NCBI GenBank assembly: GCA_934047225.1
Contig: OW204004.1
Coordinates: forward strand, 10,420,401 to 10,484,400
Source of the DNA: Ypsolopha sequella
Lineage: Eukaryota > Arthropoda > Insecta > Lepidoptera > Ypsolophidae
Direction: 5' to 3'
DNA: 64,000 nt
The notes beneath the pieces are model-generated. The model had not been told where the DNA came from, made no database searches, and worked only from the letters and a program-made list of their open reading frames with translations. Below, in pieces: positions 58,101 through 64,000 of this stretch. Each line of letters starts with the position of its first letter. The stretch's first letter is position 1. Both the position numbers and the translations under genes were made by a program.

Positions 58101-60556
58101 AAATTTGAAACTGCTGGCTCCTACGAGTGGATCGCTTGAAAACATTGCCGCAGCTCGATACAGATGACGAATAGAGGTGGATGGGTGTTCACATGTTTTG
58201 TTAAATGTTTTCAAGCGATCGATCACCTGCTTTGACATCCTAAACAGAGCCAAGCGACGAGCGGTAGCGGCGAGCGGTAGCGGCGAGCGGTAGCGGCGAG
58301 CGGTAGCGGCGAGCGGTCTGAAACGCGCCATGCACGCGTGTGTTAGCCATTGTTTATATTAACGATATAGATGGTATAATATGAGCTAAGGAAAAATTTG
58401 TGACGTAGACATTAAAATAGTCCGGCATGTGGAGCCTTGAGTACCTGACGCGTTTTATTTAATAGCCTTTCTTCTATCATCAGAATTCAGAAGTGGGATC
58501 CTTAAATAGATAAATATACTCATCTCCCTTTACATAAACTATTAAAACGCGTCAGGTACTCAAGGCTCCACATGCATTTTAATGTCTACGTCACAAATTG
58601 TTCCTTAGCTCATATTATACCATCTATATCTATGGGAATATTTTTGTTAAGAGGATGGCATACCCTAGCAACTTTTTTTATTACCCGTCCAGCACAATAA
58701 GTCTAATGCCAAAGACCTTATTTGCTTTTCATAGAGGCGATTATATGTTGGCTCTTTGGCCTCTTGTTCTTGGACGCGTAATACTAGTGATCACGCAGCG
58801 AAACAACAAATTGGTGTGTTTTTAGCTAATACTGAAATATTTTGTAGGGAAAAAAATATTGGATTTAGGTAATATCCCTTCATATTTCTATTGCCTATTT
58901 AAAAAAAAAGAAACAAGTTGATCTCTTAACCGCGTCTTTGAAACGAACGTTTGAAAACCAAAAAAAAGAGGGCGGAATACTTTTTTTTTTTTTAAAAAAG
59001 TATAAATTTTAAAACATTCTTTATAGGTGGAATCCCTAGATAAAAGATCGATAAATCAAATATATTTTCTTCAATATGAGGAGAGACCTAATCTCTTCCA
59101 ATGAACCCTTGAAAACCTGGTGTTGTTAATGTTATAGCGTCAGGTGTTCCGTTAATATAAAAAAATGGCTAACACGCGCGACCGGCGATAGTACGCGCTC
59201 GCCGCTACCGCTCGCCGCTGCCGCGCGCCGCCCGGCTGTGTGGCTGAGCACTGACGGACGGACAGGCACAAGACTTAGTAACAGGGTCGCGTTTGGCAAC
59301 CTTCGGGTACCCAACCCTTAAAATTACAATAACAATATTTCGTGAAATAAATGTTACATCCAACGATATTGGTTACATCGAACTAATGTTAAACTGCAAT
59401 ACTATATTGAATTTTTAGAAGTCCTAAGATTTTGGGGGGCATATGTAACGTGACCATACGTCCCGTTTTGAAAGGGACAGTCCCTTTTTTCGGTACTACG
59501 TCCCGGTGTCCCTGTAAAAAACTTCTTGTTTTAAGAATGCTGTGCAATAACGACGCGAAAAATTCAACAGTCACTCCCCGCTTCCGCAGCGCCGCCCCGC
59601 GCTGCTCTCTTTGAGTTTGATTGAATTGTTGGCGAGTTCACGAAATCTCGCAACTGGGGATCTAAAAAGGCCGACTTGGGTGAATCATGAAATGATTTCA
59701 AAGTAGGATAGAGTCAGAGTTTCTTCATGCGTGCAAAAGAGACGGCCTCAGAACAGAATCATAATGTGATTCATTCAAAACGGCCTTTTTAGAACGACTA
59801 CGCGACGTGACGCGCCGCGACGGCACCAAAGATATTCCTATTATAGCATAGACGAACAATACTAACGAAACTAGACGAAAAAAACTAAAATAGCTAGCAA
59901 ATTTTCAAATATCAAATCTCTAGATATTGTTTAAACACACCTAATAAAATATGTTTGAGTTATGTATATGGTTCCTATTCTTCAAACGAGGAGAAAAAGT
60001 GTTTTTGAAGATCTCATTTCAACAATTATTTCTATCGAGGAAAATTTATCCAAACATGTTTTCCAATTTCAAAACCCTAGATTATATAGTCAAAATGCAT
60101 ATACCAGAAATTTATTGAAATTTTTCCTGTATATCATGAAATTTCGTCCATGATTATAGTGCGCTATTTTATACCATACGAAGGAATACAAGTTAAAATT
60201 ATAGATCTCCAGTATCAGCTTGGTGAAAGTTCAGATAAAATTATGAATTATACAAAAATCATTTGTTTGCAAAAATGGCTTTGATTTTCAAGTGCAAAAA
60301 GTATGTTTTTTCAAGGTGCCACTGATTCTGAAGCCATAATTACGTCCCGTTTTAAGCAAAAATAAAAATGGTCACGTGAGGCATAGGACACACATATCTC
60401 ACCATATCCTCCCCCCCCCCCACCCCTCTTATGTACGGACCTGATAATAAACTTCTTTTCTAGGATACCAACAATATGGCTGCAAAATCAACCCAAGACT
60501 GCGATGGGAATCAAGAGACATTACAAACCAAGGATTGCTATTTGGAATGTATTTGA
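46097..60556 (+). CDS. Spondin-like secreted matrix protein, 10 exons, 514 aa (whole gene)
   Basis: Joined coding exons: 46097-46104, 48927-49108, 50605-50816, 52051-52248, 52927-53133, 53753-54010, 54580-54745, 55567-55618, 57322-57490, 60464-60556. They total 1545 nt and every junction is AG/GT with matching phase. Seen in the protein: a signal peptide (residues 1-19, ending VYG before K20); a Reeler domain (about 22-200, with 'FRWFMI' and a terminal CNLCSEARYE); a Spondin_N domain (about 201-395, with TFYGKWS, IGASH, PSPDW at 314-318 and PWDAG at 343-347); an acidic linker; and one thrombospondin type-1 repeat (448-514) with WGEWSPC at 452-458. In known families this order is that of F-spondin (spondin-1), an extracellular-matrix adhesion protein, but vertebrate spondin-1 has about six TSP1 repeats and this has one. 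The role here is inferred from domains only. Introns are filled with transposons. Exon 1 holds only eight coding bases, so homology searches will miss it. Confidence 0.93.
46211..46650 (+). repeat. Interspersed repeat family X, copy 2
   Basis: Colinear with 58653-59110; lies in intron 1 of the spondin-like gene. Confidence 0.6.
46888..47233 (-). repeat. GATG-tailed retro-repeat, copy 3
   Basis: Reverse copy: tail CCATTCATCCATC at the left and CGGCATCAGCTCTACCACC at the right. Confidence 0.7.
47460..48128 (+). mobile_element. Penelope-like fragment between 118-bp inverted arms
   Basis: 47460-47577 and 48011-48128 are complementary with about 3-4 differences (TCGGGTCTACCGCGATA…, GACGTTTCGAGACA…). 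Between them is a broken GIY-YIG coding piece. Each arm holds GAGACA/TGTCTC plus GAAACGTC, like stem II and the 3' core of a hammerhead. Confidence 0.7.
47578..47920 (+). pseudogene. Penelope-like GIY-YIG endonuclease, C-terminal part, frameshifted
   Basis: AYIGQTKRSIQERVKEHIRA then AIAEHLL-stop at 47690, and in another frame HWIELHNPKILSTDRHYYPR, IVREAI, and again IEIKKHPNNFNREDGFK. YIGQT and the R..EH motif belong to the GIY-YIG nuclease of Penelope elements. A stop, frame changes and a short insertion near 47785 show it is dead. Confidence 0.7.
48190..48335. mobile_element. Foldback MITE in spondin intron 1
   Basis: TTAGTAAGGTTTATAAAGCA and GTTTGAAATTTAATGCAC pair with TGCTTTATAAACCTCACTAA and GTGCATTAAATTTCAAAC. 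Confidence 0.6.
48396..48890. repeat. Common lepidopteran interspersed repeat
   Basis: Starts ACTAGCGACCCGCCCCGGCT and ends AGACAGACAGCGGGAAGCGA with a TTGTTTTATAGTATGTGGTG edge. Class uncertain. It ends 37 bases before exon 2 of the spondin-like gene. Confidence 0.5.
48927..49108 (+). CDS. Spondin-like gene, exon 2 (signal peptide, start of Reeler)
   Basis: Acceptor TTGTTTCAG at 48926, donor GTAAGT at 49109. It completes codon 3 and runs to codon 64. It holds the signal-peptide core LILLLALSVYG, the first Reeler cysteine (KIEVCDQ), and the strand FLPDQTYV that continues into exon 3. Confidence 0.9.
50077..50431 (-). repeat. GATG-tailed retro-repeat, copy 4
   Basis: Reverse copy with an intact CATCCATCCATCCATC tail at the left; in spondin intron 2. 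Confidence 0.7.
50605..50816 (+). CDS. Spondin-like gene, exon 3 (Reeler core)
   Basis: Acceptor CTCACCAG at 50604, donor GTAAAA at 50817. The nearer AG at 50578 was rejected because it gives the wrong phase and an immediate stop. The chosen site reads YVLILKTHNESRPFRWFMIT, matching the Reeler pattern of a hydrophobic strand before 'F.GFM'. The exon ends with CRNTVENA, the second Reeler cysteine. Confidence 0.9.
50857..51083 (-). repeat. Internal piece of the TTAA MITE family
   Basis: Reverse match to about 38386-38640 (CAACTGGACTAGGTGCCTAT, GTGCGAACATATCCTTA). Both ends are missing. Confidence 0.5.
51134..51403. mobile_element. hAT MITE in spondin intron 3
   Basis: Ends CAAGGGTCGGCAAC / TTGCCGAACCCTG, flanked by CTCTAAGG and CTCTCAGG (7 of 8). 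Contains GGCGGCCCGCGGGCCGC. Confidence 0.65.
51715..51980. mobile_element. Foldback MITE, copy 3 of the 18645 family
   Basis: Same GTGTAACAGAAAGGTGTAAC ends; lies about 70 bases before exon 4 of the spondin-like gene. Confidence 0.7.
52051..52248 (+). CDS. Spondin-like gene, exon 4 (end of Reeler)
   Basis: This 66-codon exon was found by looking for the missing end of the Reeler domain. Acceptor TCAATTACAG at 52050, donor GTGAAG at 52249, phase 0 on both sides. It reads IHWISPKK, then IRAMVAENQETWYIGDYLNM, then VCNLCSEARYE. The conserved W of the 'W.AP' Reeler strand, the ATV/AMV strand and the final paired cysteines are all present. One N-glycosylation sequon (NMT) is visible. Confidence 0.92.
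52268..52556 (-). repeat. tRNA-headed SINE in spondin intron 4
   Basis: The minus-strand head has GGAGGTCGTGGGTTCAAATC as B box. The body runs to the left. Different subfamily from 25718. Confidence 0.45.
52927..53133 (+). CDS. Spondin-like gene, exon 5 (start of Spondin_N)
   Basis: Acceptor TTGCAACAG at 52926, donor GTAAGG at 53134, 69 codons, phase 0. VTFYGKWSRVWHP, the IGASHN segment, FVLWQQGTGASPGLK and IEREI match the opening of the Spondin_N domain closely. Confidence 0.95.
53195..53372. mobile_element. Foldback MITE in spondin intron 5
   Basis: AGGTATTAAAGCC…GAAGGCTTTAATTTTAGTTT pairs with its complement at the right end. A second copy is at 62262-62415. Confidence 0.65.
53753..54010 (+). 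CDS. Spondin-like gene, exon 6 (Spondin_N core)
   Basis: Acceptor TTTACAG at 53752, donor GTAACG at 54011, 86 codons, phase 0. It carries the family signatures FRVDRTHHLFSIAVGM, PSPDW, a cysteine in ELCKED, and PWDAGTTDGISYE. Confidence 0.95.
54580..54745 (+). CDS. Spondin-like gene, exon 7 (end of Spondin_N)
   Basis: Acceptor TTTGTCCAG at 54579, donor GTATCT at 54746. It starts SPKVMTQP and includes SASPFYQMN, equivalent to the 'SPFY' segment of spondins, and the last Spondin_N cysteine in VGCEQG. It leaves phase 1. Confidence 0.93.
54940..55260 (+). repeat. Helitron-like repeat plus GGGAT minisatellite
   Basis: ATTATAAAATGCGAAAGTTT … TAGGACATAGGCTACTTTTT is the common lepidopteran class. 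55166-55235 is an impure GGGATGGGAT array. Confidence 0.5.
55567..55618 (+). CDS. Spondin-like gene, exon 8 (acidic linker)
   Basis: A 52-nt exon: acceptor CTTTTTCAG at 55566, donor GTAAGT at 55619, phase 1 in and 2 out. It encodes EPAENIQEGQFEGEAVE, a flexible acidic link between Spondin_N and the TSP1 repeat. It was placed because only this frame joins exons 7 and 9. Confidence 0.85.
55684..55790 (+). repeat. SINE fragment
   Basis: Matches the body of 39766-40190 (CTCAAGGGTTCATTTTGTGA). Confidence 0.4.
55786..56066. repeat. 'GGTTCCGTACC' repeat with CCGTCTGT array, copy 2
   Basis: Colinear with 21581-21891, including TATCTCATGAACCGTGATAG. Confidence 0.65.
56075..56275 (+). repeat. Helitron-like repeat piece
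   Basis: Ends CACACCGGCAAAAAGCTAGT, the CTAGT-type end seen at 43376. Confidence 0.45.
56302..57299. mobile_element. TIR element ending 22 bp before spondin exon 9
   Basis: TGACAGATCGCGTTCCCAA at the left and its complement TTGGGAACGCGATCTGTCG at the right, with weaker pairing for about 45 bp. It contains a hairpin at about 56380-56495 and the foldback element below. Confidence 0.6.
56975..57222. mobile_element. Foldback MITE nested in 56302-57299
   Basis: Ends GTGATTTATGGCATTA and complement; an inner palindrome around AATTAATTAATT. Confidence 0.65.
57322..57490 (+). CDS. Spondin-like gene, exon 9 (first half of TSP1)
   Basis: Acceptor TATTCTTGCAG at 57321, donor CAG/GTGTGC at 57491. It contains SCHGGWGEWSPC with the WxxW pair (W452, W455), a likely C-mannosylation and glycosaminoglycan-binding motif in this family, then GACGIGTQSR. 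If unspliced, the frame stops three codons later (VC-stop), so intron retention would give a truncated protein. Confidence 0.92.
57550..57946. mobile_element. hAT MITE, longer copy of 35613 with a nested palindrome
   Basis: AGTGGCGTGCTCAGGAC…, GGTCAAGAACAACAATAAAA and the complementary right end match 35613-35874. An extra unit bounded by CGATTCGG / CCGAATCG sits in the centre (about 57655-57807). Confidence 0.65.
57951..58139 (+). pseudogene. Transposase-type helix-turn-helix (DUF4817-like) fragment
   Basis: MQGFSVEQRIEIVKTAYRNG then NFTEMFRKCRTYFGLHYAPS and INKFETAGS. The 'F…QRI.IV..YYRNG…T…R.L…FG.H.APS' pattern is that of the N-terminal HTH of mariner-like insect transposases. It stops at 58137 with no catalytic domain. 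Confidence 0.55.
58255..58317. repeat. 13-bp minisatellite GAGCGGTAGCGGC
   Basis: About 4.5 near-perfect units. The complement motif (GCCGCTACCGCTCGCC) recurs at about 59200-59220. Confidence 0.75.
58365..58630. mobile_element. Foldback MITE with about 100-bp arms
   Basis: GATATAGATGGTATAATATG… and its complement, including GTGGAGCCTTGAGTACCTGA. In spondin intron 9. Confidence 0.7.
58653..59110 (+). repeat. Interspersed repeat family X, copy 3
   Basis: TACCCTAGCAACTTTTTTTA … ACACCAATTTG; colinear with 46211-46650. Confidence 0.6.
59240..60460. other. Rest of spondin intron 9
   Basis: 59453-59530 (ACGTCCCGTTTTGAAAGGGA…) resembles a hAT-type end. 59885-60150 is a piece of the 32450 MITE in reverse. 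A poly-C run is at 60412-60421. No extra exon is supported. Confidence 0.45.
60464..60556 (+). CDS. Spondin-like gene, exon 10 (end of TSP1, stop)
   Basis: Acceptor CTTTTCTAG at 60463. Phase 0 gives TQDCDGNQETLQTKDCYLEC and a TGA at 60554. The three cysteines complete the TSP1 pattern (C-D-G … C … C), which supports this frame over a second open frame in the same DNA. About 3 kb of transposon sequence separates it from exon 9. Confidence 0.9.
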   Translation, partial: DTNNMAAKSTQDCDGNQETLQTKDCYLECI

Positions 60557-60561
60557 ATAAA
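60556..60561 (+). terminator. Poly(A) signal of the spondin-like gene
   Basis: AATAAA begins on the last base of the TGA stop codon. Cleavage 10-30 bases later would leave a 3' UTR of only a few tens of bases. No other AATAAA was noted within the next 100 bases. Confidence 0.6.
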
Positions 60562-60810
60562 ATGGTTTAACTTTAAACAATTTGTCTTTTCTTTGTGCAA
60601 TATTGAATCATCATTTTTATCTACACTCATATCGTAAAATCCTGATGAACTCAAAAATAGTGCATAATGACAATTTTTTTTACGAACTTCTAATATAGAA
60701 AAAAAAATGAAATAAAAGGACAAAATTAAGCTTTTAAATAACTGTTTCTGTTACAAAATAAGATTCCTAGATCACAAAATAGATACTACCAGAAGGCCGA
60801 CTCGACCACG

Positions 60811-60944
60811 GAGCGAAAACAGACGCACACATACATAGACGCGTACGTACGATGATCTCGGCAGAATTTCGTATTGTCATTCACCCGAGTGTCTCCGAGA
60901 TCGTCGTACGTACGCGTCTATGTGTGCGTGCGCCAGTTTTCGCT
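60811..60944. repeat. Foldback repeat
   Basis: GAGCGAAAACAGACGCACAC … GCGTACGTACGATGATCTCG pairs with the right half. It lies about 250 bp after the spondin stop. Confidence 0.65.
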
Positions 60945-61086
60945 AGTTATTCGGAGTAAACATTCTGTAAGTGGTTATTTTGTGCCTAGATGGCACTGTT
61001 GCATACTTTAGCAACAGAATCAAAGTCAAAGGTGGAACGTACTCTAACTCTATTACAGTACAATTTTTTTCAAGTACGTACTATCC

Positions 61087-61300
61087 ATAACATAACATAA
61101 CATAACATAACATAACATAACATAAATACGCTTTATTGTGCACCAAAAGAAAAACAACAAAAAAAACAATACAAAGTTGGAAAAAAACAAAAATATAGGC
61201 AACAATGGGCGGTCTTATCGCTTAGAGCGATTTCTTCCAGACAACCTTTGGGTGGAAAATATTTTGGATGTACGTGAAGGCGTAGGCGGTGTACCTATTA
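61087..61300 (-). mobile_element. LINE 3' end with CATAA tail
   Basis: About eight CATAA units (61087-61126) followed by ATACGCTTTATTGTGCACC, the reverse complement of a poly(A)-signal-bearing LINE 3' end. The 5' part is missing. Confidence 0.6.
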
Positions 61301-61504
61301 TAATCAAAAATGCTTAAATAATTATCTGAACATATTTATTAATATATTAACTCAATACGTAAACTAGACACAAAATAAATAAATATTACATTCAATTAAA
61401 TACGAGTACAAAATATATACTTGTGTATAAGATAGATAGAAATATAAGTACCAGTACAGTAATAAGTAGAGATAAATTAAACTTAAACTATCAAAGGGAT
61501 AGAA

Positions 61505-61861
61505 AATCCATCCATCGATCTGCCTAGTTCGTCCATTGCTGGACATAAGCCTTTGACTTTGCCACTCCCGGTGGTCATCCTGGAAGAATTGCCCATACTC
61601 ACACACGCTGGGCAGGTGGGTTGGTGAGCGCGGTGCCGGAACCCTCGCACTAATGACGCCGCTGCCCGTCACCAGTCTGTTCTATATAAGGCCCGGCTAT
61701 TAGGGATGGATATACCGCCATCCATCGGTCCCAGGCATGGTGGGCCTCCTGGTTTTTTGCCTGTGAGCTGTCCTCTTACTCTCCCTCGAATTACTTCGAG
61801 GGGGTCTCCAAGTAAGATGGTGGTACCTCCACAGTCGAGCCCGGCATCAGCTCTACCACCT
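61505..61861 (-). repeat. GATG-tailed retro-repeat, copy 5
   Basis: Reverse copy with a CCATCCATCGATC tail and the CGGCATCAGCTCTACCACCT end. Confidence 0.7.
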
Positions 61862-62261
61862 GTGTACGACTACGTACTAATTCAGTATTTAGAAATAGGT
61901 AATAAGATGATGGGGTTACCAGGGAGCATGACGTAAAATTTGTACATATTCCAAACAAACTAAAAACCACTTTGACATTGATTTTCAGTTTAGAATTAAA
62001 AAAAATGAAATTCTAATCTACAGAAACTGATGGAAATTTTGCGATGGCAACAAACACAATATAGGTAATAAGGTTTTATTGAATAACTATTCAGTGAATT
62101 ATGAATTTAAGTGTTCTGTTTCGATTAATTAGAAAAAGGCGGGTTTTTCACAATCCGGCTGCGATAACTTTGTGTACATATTTTTGAACAAATCGTTGCT
62201 TACAAATTATTGAGTCAGTTGGTGTAAAGAAATTTTGATTTTGACGTTATCTCACATATTG
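61862..62261. other. Intergenic, minor repeat only
   Basis: 62098-62163 matches 12925-12990 in reverse. Nothing else recognised. Confidence 0.4.
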
Positions 62262-62415
62262 TAGCCGATTCTGAAAGCTTTAATTTAAGTTTTAGTGCTG
62301 TCAAAAGTAATTTATCTTCTGTACCTAACATTTAAAAACTATTTTGTAATCAGGAAAATTAAGTTTTGACAGCACTAAAACTAAAATTAAAGCCTTCAGA
62401 ATTGGCTTTATTATT
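62262..62415. mobile_element. Foldback MITE, copy 2 of 53195
   Basis: AGCCGATTCTGAAAGCTTTA and the complementary right end. Confidence 0.6.
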
Positions 62416-62614
62416 GGACTATAAGCGTTTGTACATACTATGTGGCCGCTAGGCATGCATCTTATTTATGGCCATTTATGATGTATAGGTATACAGGTAT
62501 ATAGGTGTTAAGATGTATAGGTATATAGGTGTTAAGATGAAGCCGAAAACTGGCGATAGTAATCGTCCATACGAACAAATCTTACCATGGAGCCAACCCC
62601 CGAAAAGTTACATA

Positions 62615-62862
62615 GTTACCCGACCAAAATGTATGAAGCAAGTGGTGAACCCTATCGCCGTTCTTCGGGTATAAATACACGCTTTTTAGGGCATGCAGGT
62701 TTCCTTACGATGTTCTCCTGCACCGCTCAGCAAGTTGTAAGCAAGACAAAATACTATGCACATAAATTCCGAAAATCTCATTGTTGTATGCGAGACCGGG
62801 GATCGAACCTGGATCTCAAGATTGAGAGGGCAGTGTTCTACCCCTGAGTTAACGCTACTGTA
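62615..62862 (-). repeat. tRNA-derived SINE
   Basis: The tRNA-like head is at the right (CTCTCAATCTTGAGATCC then GGTTCGATCCCCGG on the minus strand), with the body to the left. The head half is duplicated at 63181. Confidence 0.65.
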
Positions 62863-63602
62863 AATACCTTTGCCACAAAAGAGATCTACGGAAAAAAATT
62901 TTTTTTTCTTTGTTAATCAAATTTTGAACAATATCGTGGTCCTGAGTTGAACCTGCGACCTTGAATTCCTTGTGATCTTTCCTGGTTTGTTATACACTCT
63001 AACAATATTAAAAGTAGATACTTACCTGAGTAATTATTTGATAACTCTCAAGACGTTGCCAAATGTGACATCACCATTTGTCGTATTTTTCCTGTGCATG
63101 GTATAGTACATTTCAAATACCATGGCCCGATTCCACTTAAGACGGTCATTAGGTGTTAACAATAGGATCATTAGGTGTTAACAAAATACTATGCACATAA
63201 ATTCCGAAAATCTCATTGTTGTATGCGAGACCGGGGATCGAACCTGGATCTCAAGATTGAGAGGGCAGTGTTCTACCCCTGAGTTAACGCTACTGTAAAT
63301 ACCTTTGCCACAAAAGAGATCTACGGAAAAAATTTTTTTTTCTTTGTTAATCAAATTTTGAACAATATCGTGGTCCTGAGTTGAACCTGCGACCTTGAAT
63401 TCCTTGTGATCTTTCCTGGTTTGTTATACACTCTAACAATATTAAAAGTAGGTACTTACCTGAGTAATTATTTGATAACTCTCAAGACGTTGCCAAATGT
63501 GACATCACCATTTGTCGTATTTTTCCTGTGCATGGTATAGTACATTTCAAATACCATGGCCCGATTCCACTTAAGACGGTCATTAGGTGTTAACAATAGG
63601 AT
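62746..63602 (+). repeat. Near-identical tandem duplication, unit about 435 bp
   Basis: 62746-63180 and 63181-63602 read the same (ACAAAATACTATGCACATAA … ATTAGGTGTTAACAATAGGA) apart from a one-base homopolymer change and one substitution. The unit includes half a SINE. Confidence 0.85.
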
Positions 63603-63886
63603 TAGTGATAACAAAAGATACCTGGCCAGACCCTTTTGCGGTGTGGTATTTTACACGCAACCTAATGATCTTGATCGTTTAATTTAGTAATCTTTATGAA
63701 TGTAATCATACGTATTTTTATTTTCAAGTACCAACATTTCTTAGTCACGCTTTAGTTGCATGCAGATTGCACAGACGCGTGCCAATTTGAAGTGCTCCAA
63801 ATTAGATAACAAAAGGCAAACATTTGAGCTCCATTGTTAAGTTTCAAGTGGAATCGGGCCATGGTATTTGAAATGTACTATACCAG
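63535..63886. mobile_element. TIR element at the window end
   Basis: TGGTATAGTACATTTCAAAT … GGGCCAT is repeated in reverse near 63845-63886, giving arms of about 45 bp. The left arm occurs twice because of the tandem duplication (also near 63100). Confidence 0.55.
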
Positions 63887-64000
63887 TTTGCATCGGCCTG
63901 ATTGGCTGAACTTAGTTTATTGAATTATGTCAGAAGTATCCCATAATTTCATTTTTGTCCAGCGGACGCCACGCAGCGCAGCGTTGGTAGGGTATAGCTT

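Overview
The window looks like nuclear DNA of an insect, most probably a moth or butterfly. It is AT-rich, and it holds intron-containing genes with GTAAGT-type donors. It also carries the dense mix of tRNA-headed SINEs, foldback MITEs, 'AGGGTTCCGTACCC…GTCTGTCTGTC' repeats and LINE tails typical of lepidopteran genomes. That assignment is inference; no marker gene proves it. Most of the 64 kb is transposon-derived.

Two host genes can be assembled exon by exon. (1) On the minus strand, 24,743 down to 12,052: a four-exon gene for a 248-residue protein of unknown family with about four membrane segments and a Pro/Thr/Asn-rich tail. It has a possible alternative last exon at 14.7-15.0 kb. (2) On the plus strand, 46,097 to 60,556: a ten-exon gene for a 514-residue secreted spondin-like protein (signal peptide, Reeler, Spondin_N, one thrombospondin type-1 repeat). 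All splice phases agree in both models. The genes point away from each other, with about 21 kb of transposon-rich DNA between their start codons.

Layout. 0-6 kb: a 2.5-kb P-element-like transposon in reverse orientation and more THAP-type exons. 5.9-9 kb: a LINE with an unbroken 940-codon endonuclease/reverse transcriptase frame. 9-12 kb: MITEs and short repeats. 12-25 kb: the membrane-protein gene, its introns full of nested elements. 25-31 kb: a SINE, two P-like elements with exact 8-bp target duplications, and a 27-bp relic that looks like a P-type excision footprint. 31-46 kb: TTAA-flanked MITEs, hAT and mariner-type MITEs, and a Penelope-like fragment between perfect 57-bp inverted arms. 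46-60.6 kb: the spondin gene, with a second Penelope fragment in intron 1 and many MITEs. 60.6-64 kb: SINE and LINE pieces and a near-identical 435-bp tandem duplication.

The strongest theme is a concentration of P/THAP elements: at least seven THAP-type coding pieces, two elements with TIRs plus 8-bp duplications, a longer relative, and apparent excision scars. A second theme is Penelope-type C-terminal fragments inside inverted arms that carry hammerhead-like motifs. No rRNA, convincing functional tRNA, CRISPR array or bacterial-style operon was seen. Repeat boundaries were read by eye and are approximate unless a target duplication is stated.
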